The notes below the pieces were generated by a model. The model saw only the letters and a list, made by a program, of their open reading frames with translations. It was not told the DNA's origin and made no database searches. A program made the position numbers and the translations under genes. Of a stretch of DNA of 64,000 bases, positions 52,795 to 61,450 are shown piece by piece. Each line of letters starts with the position of its first letter. Positions within the stretch are counted from its first letter, which is position 1. Origin of the DNA: UKL13-2 sp947085425 (GTDB lineage Bacteria; Pseudomonadota; Gammaproteobacteria; Burkholderiales; Usitatibacteraceae); assembly GCA_947085425.1 (NCBI GenBank), contig CAMTWK010000034.1, positions 41,196 to 105,195 on the forward strand, in the 5' to 3' direction.

Positions 52795-54021
52795 ATGAAA
52801 ATTTACACCGTCGGCGGCGCCGTCCGCGACGAACTCCTTGGCCTTCCCGTGGCCGACCGCGACTTTGTGGTGGTCGGCGCAACCCCGCACGAAATGATCG
52901 CGGCGGGGTTTCGCCCGGTGGGCAACGATTTCCCCGTCTTCCTGCATCCCGAGACCCATCAAGAATACGCGTTGGCGCGAACTGAACGCAAGACGGCACC
53001 CGGCTACAAGGGGTTTGTCTTTCATGCCTCACCGACAGTGACACTTGAAGAAGATTTGGCCCGCCGCGATTTAACCATTAACGCCATTGCGCGCGACATC
53101 GACGGCCACCTTTTTGATCCGCACAGCGGCCGGGCGGATATCAATCACAAACTGCTGCGGCATGTCGGTCCTGCCTTTCGCGAAGACCCGGTGCGTATTC
53201 TGCGCACCGCCCGTTTTGCCGCCCGTTTTGCCAGACTGGGTTTTAGCGTTGCCGAAGAAACGATTGAGTTGATGCGCGCGATGGTGTCATCCGGCGAAGT
53301 CGATGCCCTCGTGCCAGAACGGGTGTGGCAGGAAATTTCCCGCGGCCTGATGGAAGCAACGCCATCAAGCATGTTTGAGGTGCTACGCGCGTGCGGCGCG
53401 CTGAGTCGCATTGCGCCCGAAGTTGACCGGTTATGGGGCGTACCACAGGCCAAGGCAACCCATCCGGAAATCGATACCGGTCTGCACGTGATGATGGTAT
53501 TGGATTACGCCGCCAACATTCAAGCCGGTTTGCCCGTGCGATTCGCAGCCTTGACCCATGACCTCGGCAAAGCAATGACGCCGAGCCAATATTTGCCGCG
53601 GCACCCGCATCACGAAGAACACAGCATGGCGCTGATTGAAACAATGTGCCGGCGTTTGCGCGTGCCCGCCGATTGTCGCGAGCTGGCAATCACCGTTGCC
53701 CGTTGGCATCGAAAAATTCATTCGGCCTTATCTTTGAATGCTGTGCCGTTGTTGGCGCTACTCGATGATTGCGACGCGTTGCGACGTCCCGGCCGATTTG
53801 CCGATGTATTGCTGGCATCGGCATGTGATCATCACGGCCGACTCGGCTTTGCGGACACGCCTTACCCGCCTCAGGCATATTTGTCGCGCGCCTTGGTTTG
53901 TTTGCAATCAATTGATTTTGCCGCCATTGCCGCCCATCATCCCAACTCTATTGCCGAGTCGATTGCCGAAGCGAAGCTGCAAGTTATCCAACAATTTATT
54001 GAAGAGGATCAATTGACATGA
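52795..54021 (+). CDS. cca: Multifunctional CCA tRNA nucleotidyltransferase
   Basis: 408 residues, E. coli-type CCA enzyme with HD domain. N-terminal nucleotidyltransferase: MKIYTVGGAVRDELLG, VADRDFVVVGA (the DxD metal site) and RRDLTINAIARD; tRNA-binding helices include GPAFREDPVRILRTARFAARF. The C-terminal HD phosphohydrolase has LTHDLGKAMTP and ARWHRKIH. It adds or repairs the 3' CCA end of tRNAs in the cytoplasm. Overlaps the next gene by 4 nt. Confidence 0.95.
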   Translation: MKIYTVGGAVRDELLGLPVADRDFVVVGATPHEMIAAGFRPVGNDFPVFLHPETHQEYALARTERKTAPGYKGFVFHASPTVTLEEDLARRDLTINAIARDIDGHLFDPHSGRADINHKLLRHVGPAFREDPVRILRTARFAARFARLGFSVAEETIELMRAMVSSGEVDALVPERVWQEISRGLMEATPSSMFEVLRACGALSRIAPEVDRLWGVPQAKATHPEIDTGLHVMMVLDYAANIQAGLPVRFAALTHDLGKAMTPSQYLPRHPHHEEHSMALIETMCRRLRVPADCRELAITVARWHRKIHSALSLNAVPLLALLDDCDALRRPGRFADVLLASACDHHGRLGFADTPYPPQAYLSRALVCLQSIDFAAIAAHHPNSIAESIAEAKLQVIQQFIEEDQLT

Positions 54022-55007
54022 GCAAAACCATTCAGGCGCACGCCATTCGCATACACGAATTTGGCGGAGCCGAAGTCATGAAGTGGGAAAAAATAGATGT
54101 CCCTCCCCCCGCCGCCGATGAAGTGCGCATCACCACCACGGCAGCCGGCCTAAACTATATCGACACTTATCACCGCAGCGGAATGTATAAGATTCCATTG
54201 CCGAGTGTCATCGGCCGCGAAGGTGCCGGAGTGGTTGAATCAGTCGGCACCAATGTCGGCGAATTCAAAACGGGTGATCGTGTCGCTTATGCATCGTCGC
54301 CAATTGGCGCGTACGCCGAAGTACGTTTGATGCCCGCCGAACGGTTGGTAAAAATTCCCGATGGTATTTCCGACCAGCAAGCAGCATCAATGATGTTAAA
54401 AGGCATGACGGCACAATATTTGCTGCGCCGCACCCACCGTGTTCAGCCGGGGGACATCATTTTGTTTCACGCTGCCGCGGGTGGCGTGGGCCTGATCCTT
54501 GGTCAGTGGGCGAAACATTTGGGTGCCACCGTGATTGGCACGGTTGGCTCGGACGAAAAAATCACCCTGGCAAAGTCGCACGGTTATGATCATGTGATTA
54601 ATTATCGTAGGGAGGACTTTGCAGCGCGCGTTACCGAGATCACCAACGGTGCGAAGTGTCGGGTTGTTTATGACGGCGTTGGCAAGGACACGTTTTTGAA
54701 ATCGCTCGATTGCATCGCCCCACTTGGCTTGATGGTCACGTTTGGCGCGGCCTCCGGCGCGGTGCCACCGGTGTATGTTGGCGAGCTGACCTCACGCGGC
54801 TCTTTGTACCTCACCAGGCCGACCATCGACACCTATGTGGCAAAACGTGCAGACCTTGTCGCCACAGCCAATGATTTGTTTGATGTGGTCACACGCGGCA
54901 TTGTCAAAATCGAAGTCAAGCAGAGCTACGCATTAAAGGATGCCGCCCAGGCGCATCGCGATTTAGAGGCACGCAACACCACCGGCTCGACTGTATTCAT
55001 TCCATAA
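54018..55007 (+). CDS. qorA: NADPH quinone oxidoreductase (QorA type)
   Basis: 329 residues, zinc-free MDR reductase. PSVIGREGAGVVESVGTNV, the AASMMLKGMTAQYLLRRTH segment and HAAAGGVGLILGQWAKHLGATVIGTVGS (NADPH loop) are conserved, as is YDGVGKDTFLKSLDCIAPLG. It reduces quinones with one-electron chemistry and NADPH. Its ATG overlaps the cca stop (ATGA), so it is co-translated with cca; the functional reason is unclear. Intact, unlike the broken MDR relative at 25078-26057. Confidence 0.92.
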   Translation: MSKTIQAHAIRIHEFGGAEVMKWEKIDVPPPAADEVRITTTAAGLNYIDTYHRSGMYKIPLPSVIGREGAGVVESVGTNVGEFKTGDRVAYASSPIGAYAEVRLMPAERLVKIPDGISDQQAASMMLKGMTAQYLLRRTHRVQPGDIILFHAAAGGVGLILGQWAKHLGATVIGTVGSDEKITLAKSHGYDHVINYRREDFAARVTEITNGAKCRVVYDGVGKDTFLKSLDCIAPLGLMVTFGAASGAVPPVYVGELTSRGSLYLTRPTIDTYVAKRADLVATANDLFDVVTRGIVKIEVKQSYALKDAAQAHRDLEARNTTGSTVFIP

Positions 55008-55163
55008 TGCCGCGGTGACGGTAAAATAGGCGGACTTTGCCGGGATGATGTTGCCTTAAGCCCCGTGAGTCCCGGAATACTTGTTATCTCACTTTAAAAA
55101 ATAGCAACGCCAAACCAGTACGCTTTATCCAGCAGCATCTACACAATCAGAGGAGGCAACAAT

Positions 55164-56159
55164 ATGCGCCATAACATTCGTTCAAAATTTTCGACACTGC
55201 TTGCGGCATTCGCGGTAGCCGGTGCCACCGCTTTGGCACCGGCAATCAGCCACGCCCAAGCCTATCCGAATAAGCCGATCAAGATGATCGTGCCGTTTGC
55301 GGCCGGCGGCACCACCGATATTGTTGCGCGCATTATTGCCAACCAATTTGGGACTGAGTTGGGTCAACCGATTATTGTGGAAAATCGTGGCGGTGGCGGC
55401 GGCTCGATTGGTGCCAACGAGGCGGCAAAATCCGCACCGGATGGTTACACCCTCGGCGTCGCAACGGTTTCAACGATGGCGGTGAATCCGGCCGCCAACC
55501 CAAAGATTCCCTATAACAATCTGACAGACTTTATTCCGGTGACCAATTTTGCGGCCGTGCCCAACGTATTAACGGTGCACCCTTCCGTGCCGGCGCAAAA
55601 CCTGAAAGAGTTCATCGAATTGCTGAAGAAAAATCCGGGCAAATACAGCTTCGCCACGTCCGGTACAGCAGGCATCGGCCACATGATGGGCGAATTGTTT
55701 ATGAACGCAACCGGCACCGACATGGTTCACATTCCGTATAAAGGCGCAGGTCCGGCGGTCATTGATGTGGTCGGTGGGCAGGTGCCGGTGTTGTTTGACA
55801 ATTTGCCGTCTTCGAAAGCGCACATTGACAGTGGGAAAATGCGTCTGCTCGCGGTTGCCTCGCCGAAGCGCTTGCCGTTTTATCCAAATGTACCCACCTT
55901 CGCCGAAGCCGGATTGCCGGACGTAAATGATCGCGCCTGGTATGGCTTGTTGGTTCCTGCTAAAACACCAAAAGAGATCGTTGACAAATTGCACGCCGCA
56001 GCCGTCAAGGCGGTCAATCATCCCTCCGTAACCGAAAAACTTGCGGCACTCGGCACCGAACCGGTTGCCAATACGCCGGCAGAATTTGCCGCGCAGATTA
56101 AAGTTGAGTACGAGAAAATGAAAAACATTGTCGCCAAGAAAGGCATCAAACTTGATTAA
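55164..56159 (+). CDS. Bug-family (TctC-type) tripartite tricarboxylate transporter substrate-binding protein
   Basis: 331 residues. Signal peptide ending at SHAQA after a hydrophobic core (LLAAFAVAGATALAP). Bug hallmarks: YPNKPIKMIVPFAAGGTTDIVARII, IVENRGGGGGSIGANEAAKSAPDGYTLG, the SFATSGTAGIGHMMGE segment and VHIPYKGAGPAVIDVVGGQV. No TctA/TctB genes are adjacent, so it is an orphan binding protein, common in Burkholderiales. Ligand unknown. Preceded by a GAGGAGG ribosome site and followed by a strong terminator. Confidence 0.92.
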   Translation: MRHNIRSKFSTLLAAFAVAGATALAPAISHAQAYPNKPIKMIVPFAAGGTTDIVARIIANQFGTELGQPIIVENRGGGGGSIGANEAAKSAPDGYTLGVATVSTMAVNPAANPKIPYNNLTDFIPVTNFAAVPNVLTVHPSVPAQNLKEFIELLKKNPGKYSFATSGTAGIGHMMGELFMNATGTDMVHIPYKGAGPAVIDVVGGQVPVLFDNLPSSKAHIDSGKMRLLAVASPKRLPFYPNVPTFAEAGLPDVNDRAWYGLLVPAKTPKEIVDKLHAAAVKAVNHPSVTEKLAALGTEPVANTPAEFAAQIKVEYEKMKNIVAKKGIKLD

Positions 56160-56188
56160 GTTTGCCTATGGAGCCTGCCTTTGGCCAT

Positions 56189-56222
56189 AAAAAAACCCCG
56201 ATGCGTGCATCGGGGTTTTTTT
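56189..56222. terminator. Bidirectional intrinsic terminator
   Basis: Stem ccccgatgc / gcatcgggg flanked by seven A on one side and seven T on the other, 30 nt after the stop of the Bug protein gene. Confidence 0.88.
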
Positions 56223-56266
56223 ATGCTCGAATCTTGAGTTCACACCTGAGCGGGGGATAATCAAGC

Positions 56267-56896
56267 ATGAACAAAATTATCGAAATCGAAAAAAATGTCG
56301 AACTGGACATGCGCCGCTGGCTCGAGCGCGCGGTGATTGGCCTGAATTTGTGCCCATTCGCCAAAGCGGTTCACGTCAAGGGGCAGATTCACTATGCAGT
56401 GAGTCAGGCGCAAACGCCACAAGACCTGCTGCAGGATCTTGAGGACGAAATTGTTGCGCTGATGGCGCATGAGCCGGAGGAACGCAGCACCACATTGTTG
56501 ATGGCACCGCACTGCCTCGACGATTTTTTGGATTTCAACGACTTTCTAGAAATTGCCGGTCATGTGCTGACCGAGCTCGAATTGGACGGCGTGTTACAAA
56601 TCGCGAGTTTTCATCCGCAATTTCAATTTGCCGATACCGAAACCGACGACGTCACCAACAACACCAATCGCGCCCCCTATCCGACCTTACATTTACTGCG
56701 CGAAGACAGCATTGATATTGCAGTGCAAGCGTTTCCCGAGGCTGAACACATTTTCGAAGTGAATATGGATACGCTTGAAAAGCTCGGTCACGCTGGCTGG
56801 GCAGCGTTGCAAGTTGGTCGCACGACGCCATTGCAAGAGCCGCCAGACACCGCGGCGGATGATCCAACGTGTGGCAATAGCGACACACCAAAATGA
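56267..56896 (+). CDS. DUF1415 family protein
   Basis: 209 residues. Matches DUF1415: MRRWLERAVIGLNLCPFAKAVH near residue 15, LMAPHCLDDFLDFNDFLEIA, and the closing APYPTLHLLREDSIDIAVQAFPEAEHIFEVNM. Function unknown; cytoplasmic. It overlaps the following methyltransferase gene by 4 nt, so the two are probably co-translated. The C-terminal 35 residues are variable and acidic. Confidence 0.88.
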   Translation: MNKIIEIEKNVELDMRRWLERAVIGLNLCPFAKAVHVKGQIHYAVSQAQTPQDLLQDLEDEIVALMAHEPEERSTTLLMAPHCLDDFLDFNDFLEIAGHVLTELELDGVLQIASFHPQFQFADTETDDVTNNTNRAPYPTLHLLREDSIDIAVQAFPEAEHIFEVNMDTLEKLGHAGWAALQVGRTTPLQEPPDTAADDPTCGNSDTPK

Positions 56897-57801
56897 AAGA
56901 CGCCGCAAAGTCAGCGGCGGCAGCCACTGCGCCAGAAATTCGACCGGGGCAATCAATCGCGCTACTCAAAGAATTACATATTCTCACGCGCGACGGCAAA
57001 TTAAATCAAGACTCGCGCCGCAAACTCAAACAGGTTTATCACCTCTATCAATTTATTGAAAAATTGCTGCTAGTGCTGGCAACCACCAATAAACCCATCA
57101 CCCTTGCCGACCACGGCGCGGGCAAGTCGTATCTGGGATTTATTGTGTATGACCTGTTTTTTAACGTTGCATCGACGGCCGGCAATCATCCACATACCGG
57201 TCATATTTACGGTATTGAGGCGCGACCAGAGTTGGTGGAAAAATCGCAGAATCTTGCCAGGCAACTTGGCTTCGCCGATATGTCGTTTTTGGCATCAAGC
57301 GTCGCCGATGCCACCGGGTCCAGCGCCATGCCCGCCGAAATAGACATCGTCACCGCGCTGCACGCCTGTGACACCGCAACTGATGACGCGATCACCTTTG
57401 GCCTAAAAAAACAAGCCAAATTTATGGTGTTGGTGCCGTGCTGCCAAGCCGAAATTTCCAGGGCACTCAATGCCGGCAAAGCCCGCGCATTATCAAAATC
57501 CCCGTTGGCGGAGCTGTGGCGCCACCCGTTGCACACCCGTGAAATCGGCAGCCAGGTCACCAATGTGTTGCGTTGCCTTTATCTGGAAGCTTGGGGGTAT
57601 CACGTGACCGTGACCGAATTGGTGGGCTGGGAGCACAGTCTGAAAAATGAGCTCATCGTCGCCAAACAAACCGGCCAACCGAAACGCGCGTCGGCCGAAC
57701 GCCTGTGCGCGGTGTTGGCGCAATTCGGGTTGGACGGGTTATTGGCCACGCGATTTGTTCTGCCGGCATCCATGGCAGATTTGGTCGCAAGGCGCGTTTA
57801 A
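56893..57801 (+). CDS. Class I SAM-dependent methyltransferase (Methyltransf_32-like)
   Basis: 302 residues. SAM-binding motif I in LADHGAGKSYLGFIVYDLFF, then GIEARPELVEKSQNLARQLGF as the acidic loop, the motif-II-like DIVTALHACDTATDDAI, and FMVLVPCCQAEISRAL (PCC, typical of this group). The N-terminus forms a helical domain (LNQDSRRKLKQVYHLYQFIEKLL). Relatives are described as RNA or unknown-substrate methyltransferases. Converges with the peptidase gene at 57825. Confidence 0.83.
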   Translation: MKDAAKSAAAATAPEIRPGQSIALLKELHILTRDGKLNQDSRRKLKQVYHLYQFIEKLLLVLATTNKPITLADHGAGKSYLGFIVYDLFFNVASTAGNHPHTGHIYGIEARPELVEKSQNLARQLGFADMSFLASSVADATGSSAMPAEIDIVTALHACDTATDDAITFGLKKQAKFMVLVPCCQAEISRALNAGKARALSKSPLAELWRHPLHTREIGSQVTNVLRCLYLEAWGYHVTVTELVGWEHSLKNELIVAKQTGQPKRASAERLCAVLAQFGLDGLLATRFVLPASMADLVARRV

Positions 57802-57824
57802 AAAGTCGCCGTGTGAATTGGCAG

Positions 57825-59339
57825 CTACTTTTTTACGGCACCCAAAGCGCCTTTCATAAAACCGCGTAAATCATCAGCCATTTTTGTCAGTGACGGCGCG
57901 TGGATATACATCATATGGCCGGCTTCGTAATAATGCGTGCTGATGTTTTTGTCGAGCGGTGCATCCAGCATTAAATGATTGACGGTGTAGTCGCTGGCAA
58001 AATGCGGCGTCGCCAGGTCAAAATATCCATTGCCCACATACACCTTCAGGTGCGGATTCAAGGTCATGGCACGGCGTAACGTTTCGCCAATATTGGCGTA
58101 GCGATTTGCAAAATCTTTCCAACCCCAGTTTGTGTAAAAGCCGGCTGATACCCGATAGTCAAGATCGGTTTCAAATTTTAATGAACTGCGCACATAGTCA
58201 TTAAACGTGGAAGCAAACACCCCGGCAATGCTGACCATGGCCGGATCAAATTCAAAATGCTCACCCGCACTATCACGATCCTTGGATGTAAAACGGCTAT
58301 CAAGCCGACCAACAGTTTTTCCTTCGGCCCGCAATAACTCTTTGCAAAAACGATGGATATGCACCCGCAGTTTGGTTGACTTCACATAGGCAACGGACAA
58401 GCCTGTGAATCGTGCAACCTTTTCCGCCATGGCATCAAATTCCTTCGCCGACAATTTGTCACCGCGAAATAGTGCGGCGGCGTATTCGCCCTCGGTAAAG
58501 CGCTCGACCTCCTTAAGCAGATTTACCAGTGATTTTTTTTGCAAATCAGCCGGCAGTTTTTTGTGTTGCCAAGCGGTGGCTGCGTAAGTCGGTAAAAACA
58601 TGATCGGTGCCAAGTCATTGCCATGATCAAATCGCAGGGTTTGAAAATCCAGCGCAACTGAAATCAGCAGCAACCCATTCAGATACATGCCGTATTTATC
58701 CTGCAACAACCCAGCCAATCCACAAGCACGGGTGGTGCCGTAACTTTCGCCGGCAATAAATTTGGGGCTGGCCCATCGTCCATTCCGCGATATATACAAG
58801 CGAATAAACGCACCAACACTTTCCAAATCACGTTGGTACTCGTGAAACTCCTTGGTTTTTTCGCCCTCGACCATGCGCGAATAACCGGTACCAATCGGAT
58901 CAATAAATACCAGATCGGCATCGGCCAGCATCGAGTAATCGTTATCCATCAGCCGGTATGGCGGCGCACCGGCATTTCCTTGTTCGTCAAGCGCAACCCG
59001 TTTTGGGCCCAACAGCCCCAAATGCACCCAAACCGAGCTCGATCCAGGGCCGCCGTTAAAACAAAACATGATGGGTCGATTTGCCAAATCTGGTGCGCCG
59101 TCAAGCGTGTAGGCGGTGAAAAACATCGCCGATTTGGGCTTTTGGCCGAGATGTTCACCGTCTTTATCATGCTCTTCGGTCATGACCCAAGTACCGCAAG
59201 TGGCGGTATAAGCCAGCGTTTTACCGCCAATCCTGGCCTTATGGCGGGTTTTGACGATCAAATCCTTGGGTTCGGTGGCGATTTGGGTAGGGTTTTCACC
59301 ATTTTCGGCGGTGTCAGCCGGTTTTTTGTCGTTTTTCAT
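57825..59339 (-). CDS. S10 family serine carboxypeptidase
   Basis: 504 residues. Active-site signature GESYGTTRACGLAG with nucleophile Ser199; oxyanion region NGGPGSSSVWVHLGLLGP near residue 96; catalytic Asp in GYFDLATPHFASDY near 433; His in YYEAGHMMYIH near 480. This is the complete triad. Lacks an obvious signal peptide (starts MKNDKKPADTAENGEN), unlike many eukaryotic S10 enzymes, so it may act in the cytoplasm or be exported by another route. No other peptide-uptake genes are adjacent. Confidence 0.9.
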   Translation of the reverse strand: MKNDKKPADTAENGENPTQIATEPKDLIVKTRHKARIGGKTLAYTATCGTWVMTEEHDKDGEHLGQKPKSAMFFTAYTLDGAPDLANRPIMFCFNGGPGSSSVWVHLGLLGPKRVALDEQGNAGAPPYRLMDNDYSMLADADLVFIDPIGTGYSRMVEGEKTKEFHEYQRDLESVGAFIRLYISRNGRWASPKFIAGESYGTTRACGLAGLLQDKYGMYLNGLLLISVALDFQTLRFDHGNDLAPIMFLPTYAATAWQHKKLPADLQKKSLVNLLKEVERFTEGEYAAALFRGDKLSAKEFDAMAEKVARFTGLSVAYVKSTKLRVHIHRFCKELLRAEGKTVGRLDSRFTSKDRDSAGEHFEFDPAMVSIAGVFASTFNDYVRSSLKFETDLDYRVSAGFYTNWGWKDFANRYANIGETLRRAMTLNPHLKVYVGNGYFDLATPHFASDYTVNHLMLDAPLDKNISTHYYEAGHMMYIHAPSLTKMADDLRGFMKGALGAVKK

Positions 59340-59386
59340 CCCGCCACTCTAGCAGACGTCAGCACATGACATACACACGCCAATGA

Positions 59387-59415
59387 TTGCGTAATTGACT
59401 GTTTTTGTGCATAAT
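59387..59415 (+). promoter_or_regulatory. Candidate sigma-70 promoter for rpmE2
   Basis: A -35-like TTGCGT (59387-59392) and a -10-like CATAAT (59410-59415) are separated by exactly 17 nt, about 130 nt upstream of the L31 start codon. The spacing is ideal and both boxes keep key bases, but it was chosen by eye. Confidence 0.45.
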
Positions 59416-59504
59416 TTCGGGTTCCCGTGAATTGCTTTTTGACCGGGCTCACAAATTTTTCATCACGCAACATATATACGCGCTTGCGCGCTTGTTCGCA
59501 TAGA

Positions 59505-59522
59505 GGTTCACAGCGCTGAACC
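59505..59522 (+). promoter_or_regulatory. Candidate leader hairpin before rpmE2
   Basis: ggttca / tgaacc stem with a 6-nt loop, ending 26 nt before the L31 start and just ahead of the ggaaagaaagg ribosome site. It sits in a 130-nt leader, where L31 could repress its own translation as other ribosomal proteins do. No known leader motif was matched. Confidence 0.35.
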
Positions 59523-59548
59523 CTTTACGGAAAGAAAGGTACCTTCAA

Positions 59549-59839
59549 ATGAAAGCTGACATCCATCCAACCACTCGCGAAGTCATATTTTTTGACTCAT
59601 CTTGCGATTTTAAATTTCTGACCAGAACCACGGCCGAAACAAAAGGCAAAGAAACAATCAAGTGGACCGATGGAAAGGAATATCCGGTTATTCGTATCGA
59701 GGTATCGTCCGAGTCGCACCCGTTTTACACCGGCAAACACAAAATCATGGACACAGCCGGCCGTATCGACAAATTCAAGCAGCGTTATGCACGTACCAGC
59801 GCCGGCAAAACCGCCGAATCCGCCGACGCCGCTGAGTAA
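59549..59839 (+). CDS. rpmE2: 50S ribosomal protein L31, type B
   Basis: 96 residues. MKADIHPTTREVIFFDSSCDFKFLTRTT and the HPFYTGKHKIMDTAGRIDKFKQRY end are typical of L31. The zinc-binding CxxC pairs of type A are absent (one Cys only, in SSCDF), so it is the type B, zinc-independent form. It has an acidic extension (AGKTAESADAAE). A GGAAAGAAAGG ribosome site precedes it and a good terminator follows, so it is a single-gene unit. Confidence 0.95.
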   Translation: MKADIHPTTREVIFFDSSCDFKFLTRTTAETKGKETIKWTDGKEYPVIRIEVSSESHPFYTGKHKIMDTAGRIDKFKQRYARTSAGKTAESADAAE

Positions 59840-59859
59840 TTGCAGGCTGGCACCACTCC

Positions 59860-59885
59860 AAAAGGCAACCGCAAGGTTGCCTTTT
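59860..59885 (+). terminator. Intrinsic terminator after rpmE2
   Basis: Perfect 11-bp stem aaaaggcaacc / ggttgcctttt with a GCAA loop and T-rich tail (GATTTT), 20 nt after the L31 stop. Confidence 0.85.
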
Positions 59886-59974
59886 GATTTTACGCAATCG
59901 GATTTGAATGATTGGGCGCAAAAACGACCGGGCGTACAATTTCAACTTGGCAATCCATCATCAAGGCGGACAAT

Positions 59975-61447
59975 ATGATTTCAATAAGGGTTGTTTGTTT
60001 TGCTTTATTGGTCAGCATTGTTGGTTGCGCCCCTTCCGTTAATCCGGTTACGGGTCGACCCGACCGCGCCCTGATGTCTGAACAAGATGAAATTTTTTCC
60101 GGCAGACAAATTCACCAGCAAGTATTGCAGGAATACCCGGCTTACAAAAATCCGCGCGTGCAAGCGTATGTCAATGGCGTCGGGCAAAAACTCGCCTCAC
60201 ACAGTCAGCGCCCCCATTTGCCATGGACATTTGCGGTGCTTGATAGCGCCGAAATCAACGCCTTCGCCGTGCAGGGCGGATTTGTGTATGTGACCCGCGG
60301 CATGATGGCCTATCTGAATTCGGAAGCCGAACTTGCAGGTGTAATTGGGCATGAGATTGGCCACATTACCGCCCGCCACGGCGCACGCGCCGATCGTGAT
60401 CAGAAAATTGCGGCCGGCGCACAATTACTTGCCGTGTTAGCCGGCGGCTATTTTGGTGGCGAAGAAGGCGCCAGTCTTGGTGCGGAATTGGTCGGGGCCG
60501 GCGTCCAGACCGGTTTTCTTTTGCCACGCAGTCGCGAGCATGAATTGCAAGCCGACCAACTGGGTGCCGAATATTTGCATCGCGTCAAATTTGATCCCGC
60601 CACCATGGTCAACGTGATTAAAGTATTACAAACGCATGATCAGTTTTTACAGAACGAAGCACGAACCGCCGGTCGCCCGAACAGCGGCGTCCCCGACTGG
60701 TTGCGAACCCACCCAACCCATGACACACGGCTTGCGGATATTCGCGCCGCATCCCATCAATATCAAGATCAATACGCGGATGACGGCCGGGTCCGCTATT
60801 TAAAGGCTATCGACGGCATGACCTTCGGCGACGGGCGCGAACAGGGTGTGACTCGCGGACAAAATTTTTATCACGAGCCACTTGGTTTTACGCTGCGCGC
60901 ATCAAATAATTGGTCGATTCAGAATTCACCCACCGTGCTCAACATCGTTGCAAACAATCAGCAAGCCACGGTTACGGTGCAATTGTCGCCCGCTTCACGC
61001 GCTGACCATGACGCCGCGATCCGGGCAATATTGAAGCCGGATCAGGGAAAACTCTCCCCCACTACAATTAACGGTCTGCGTGCCAGTAACTTTATCGGCA
61101 GTCAACGAGGCAAGGCCATTGATGCAACCGTCATCACCTTGCGTGACAATGACTTTGTATTGCAGAAGGTTGAAAAACCCGGCGTACGCAGCACAGAAGG
61201 ACCTAACATCACCGCCGTTGTTCATTCGTTTCGCGCGCTCACGGCCGCAGACATCGCCGCCGCCAAGCCGTACAGCCTGCACACCGTACCAATGCCAGCC
61301 GGAGCCCGGCCTTTCGCCGAACTGGCGCGTGAAGTCGCCCGCATTGCACCGCAGATGACCAATGCCGAAAGCCAGATTCGATTATTGAACCAGGCTTATC
61401 CGCAAGGCAGCATTGCCCCCGGGCAACTCGTAAAAACCATTCGCTAG
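59975..61447 (+). CDS. M48 family lipoprotein metallopeptidase
   Basis: About 490 residues from ATG 59975 (AAGGCGG site upstream). A lipoprotein signal (lipobox SIVGC, Cys18) is followed by the M48 domain: active-site HEIGH at residues 126-130, with the third zinc ligand Glu in SREHELQADQLGAEYL. The C-terminal ~200 residues (ARIR... to GQLVKTIR) match the YfgC-type extension with repeated strands. Such BepA/LoiP-like proteases act in the periplasm on outer-membrane protein quality. The frame is open 21 codons upstream. Confidence 0.9.
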   Translation: MISIRVVCFALLVSIVGCAPSVNPVTGRPDRALMSEQDEIFSGRQIHQQVLQEYPAYKNPRVQAYVNGVGQKLASHSQRPHLPWTFAVLDSAEINAFAVQGGFVYVTRGMMAYLNSEAELAGVIGHEIGHITARHGARADRDQKIAAGAQLLAVLAGGYFGGEEGASLGAELVGAGVQTGFLLPRSREHELQADQLGAEYLHRVKFDPATMVNVIKVLQTHDQFLQNEARTAGRPNSGVPDWLRTHPTHDTRLADIRAASHQYQDQYADDGRVRYLKAIDGMTFGDGREQGVTRGQNFYHEPLGFTLRASNNWSIQNSPTVLNIVANNQQATVTVQLSPASRADHDAAIRAILKPDQGKLSPTTINGLRASNFIGSQRGKAIDATVITLRDNDFVLQKVEKPGVRSTEGPNITAVVHSFRALTAADIAAAKPYSLHTVPMPAGARPFAELAREVARIAPQMTNAESQIRLLNQAYPQGSIAPGQLVKTIR

Positions 61448-61450
61448 AGC

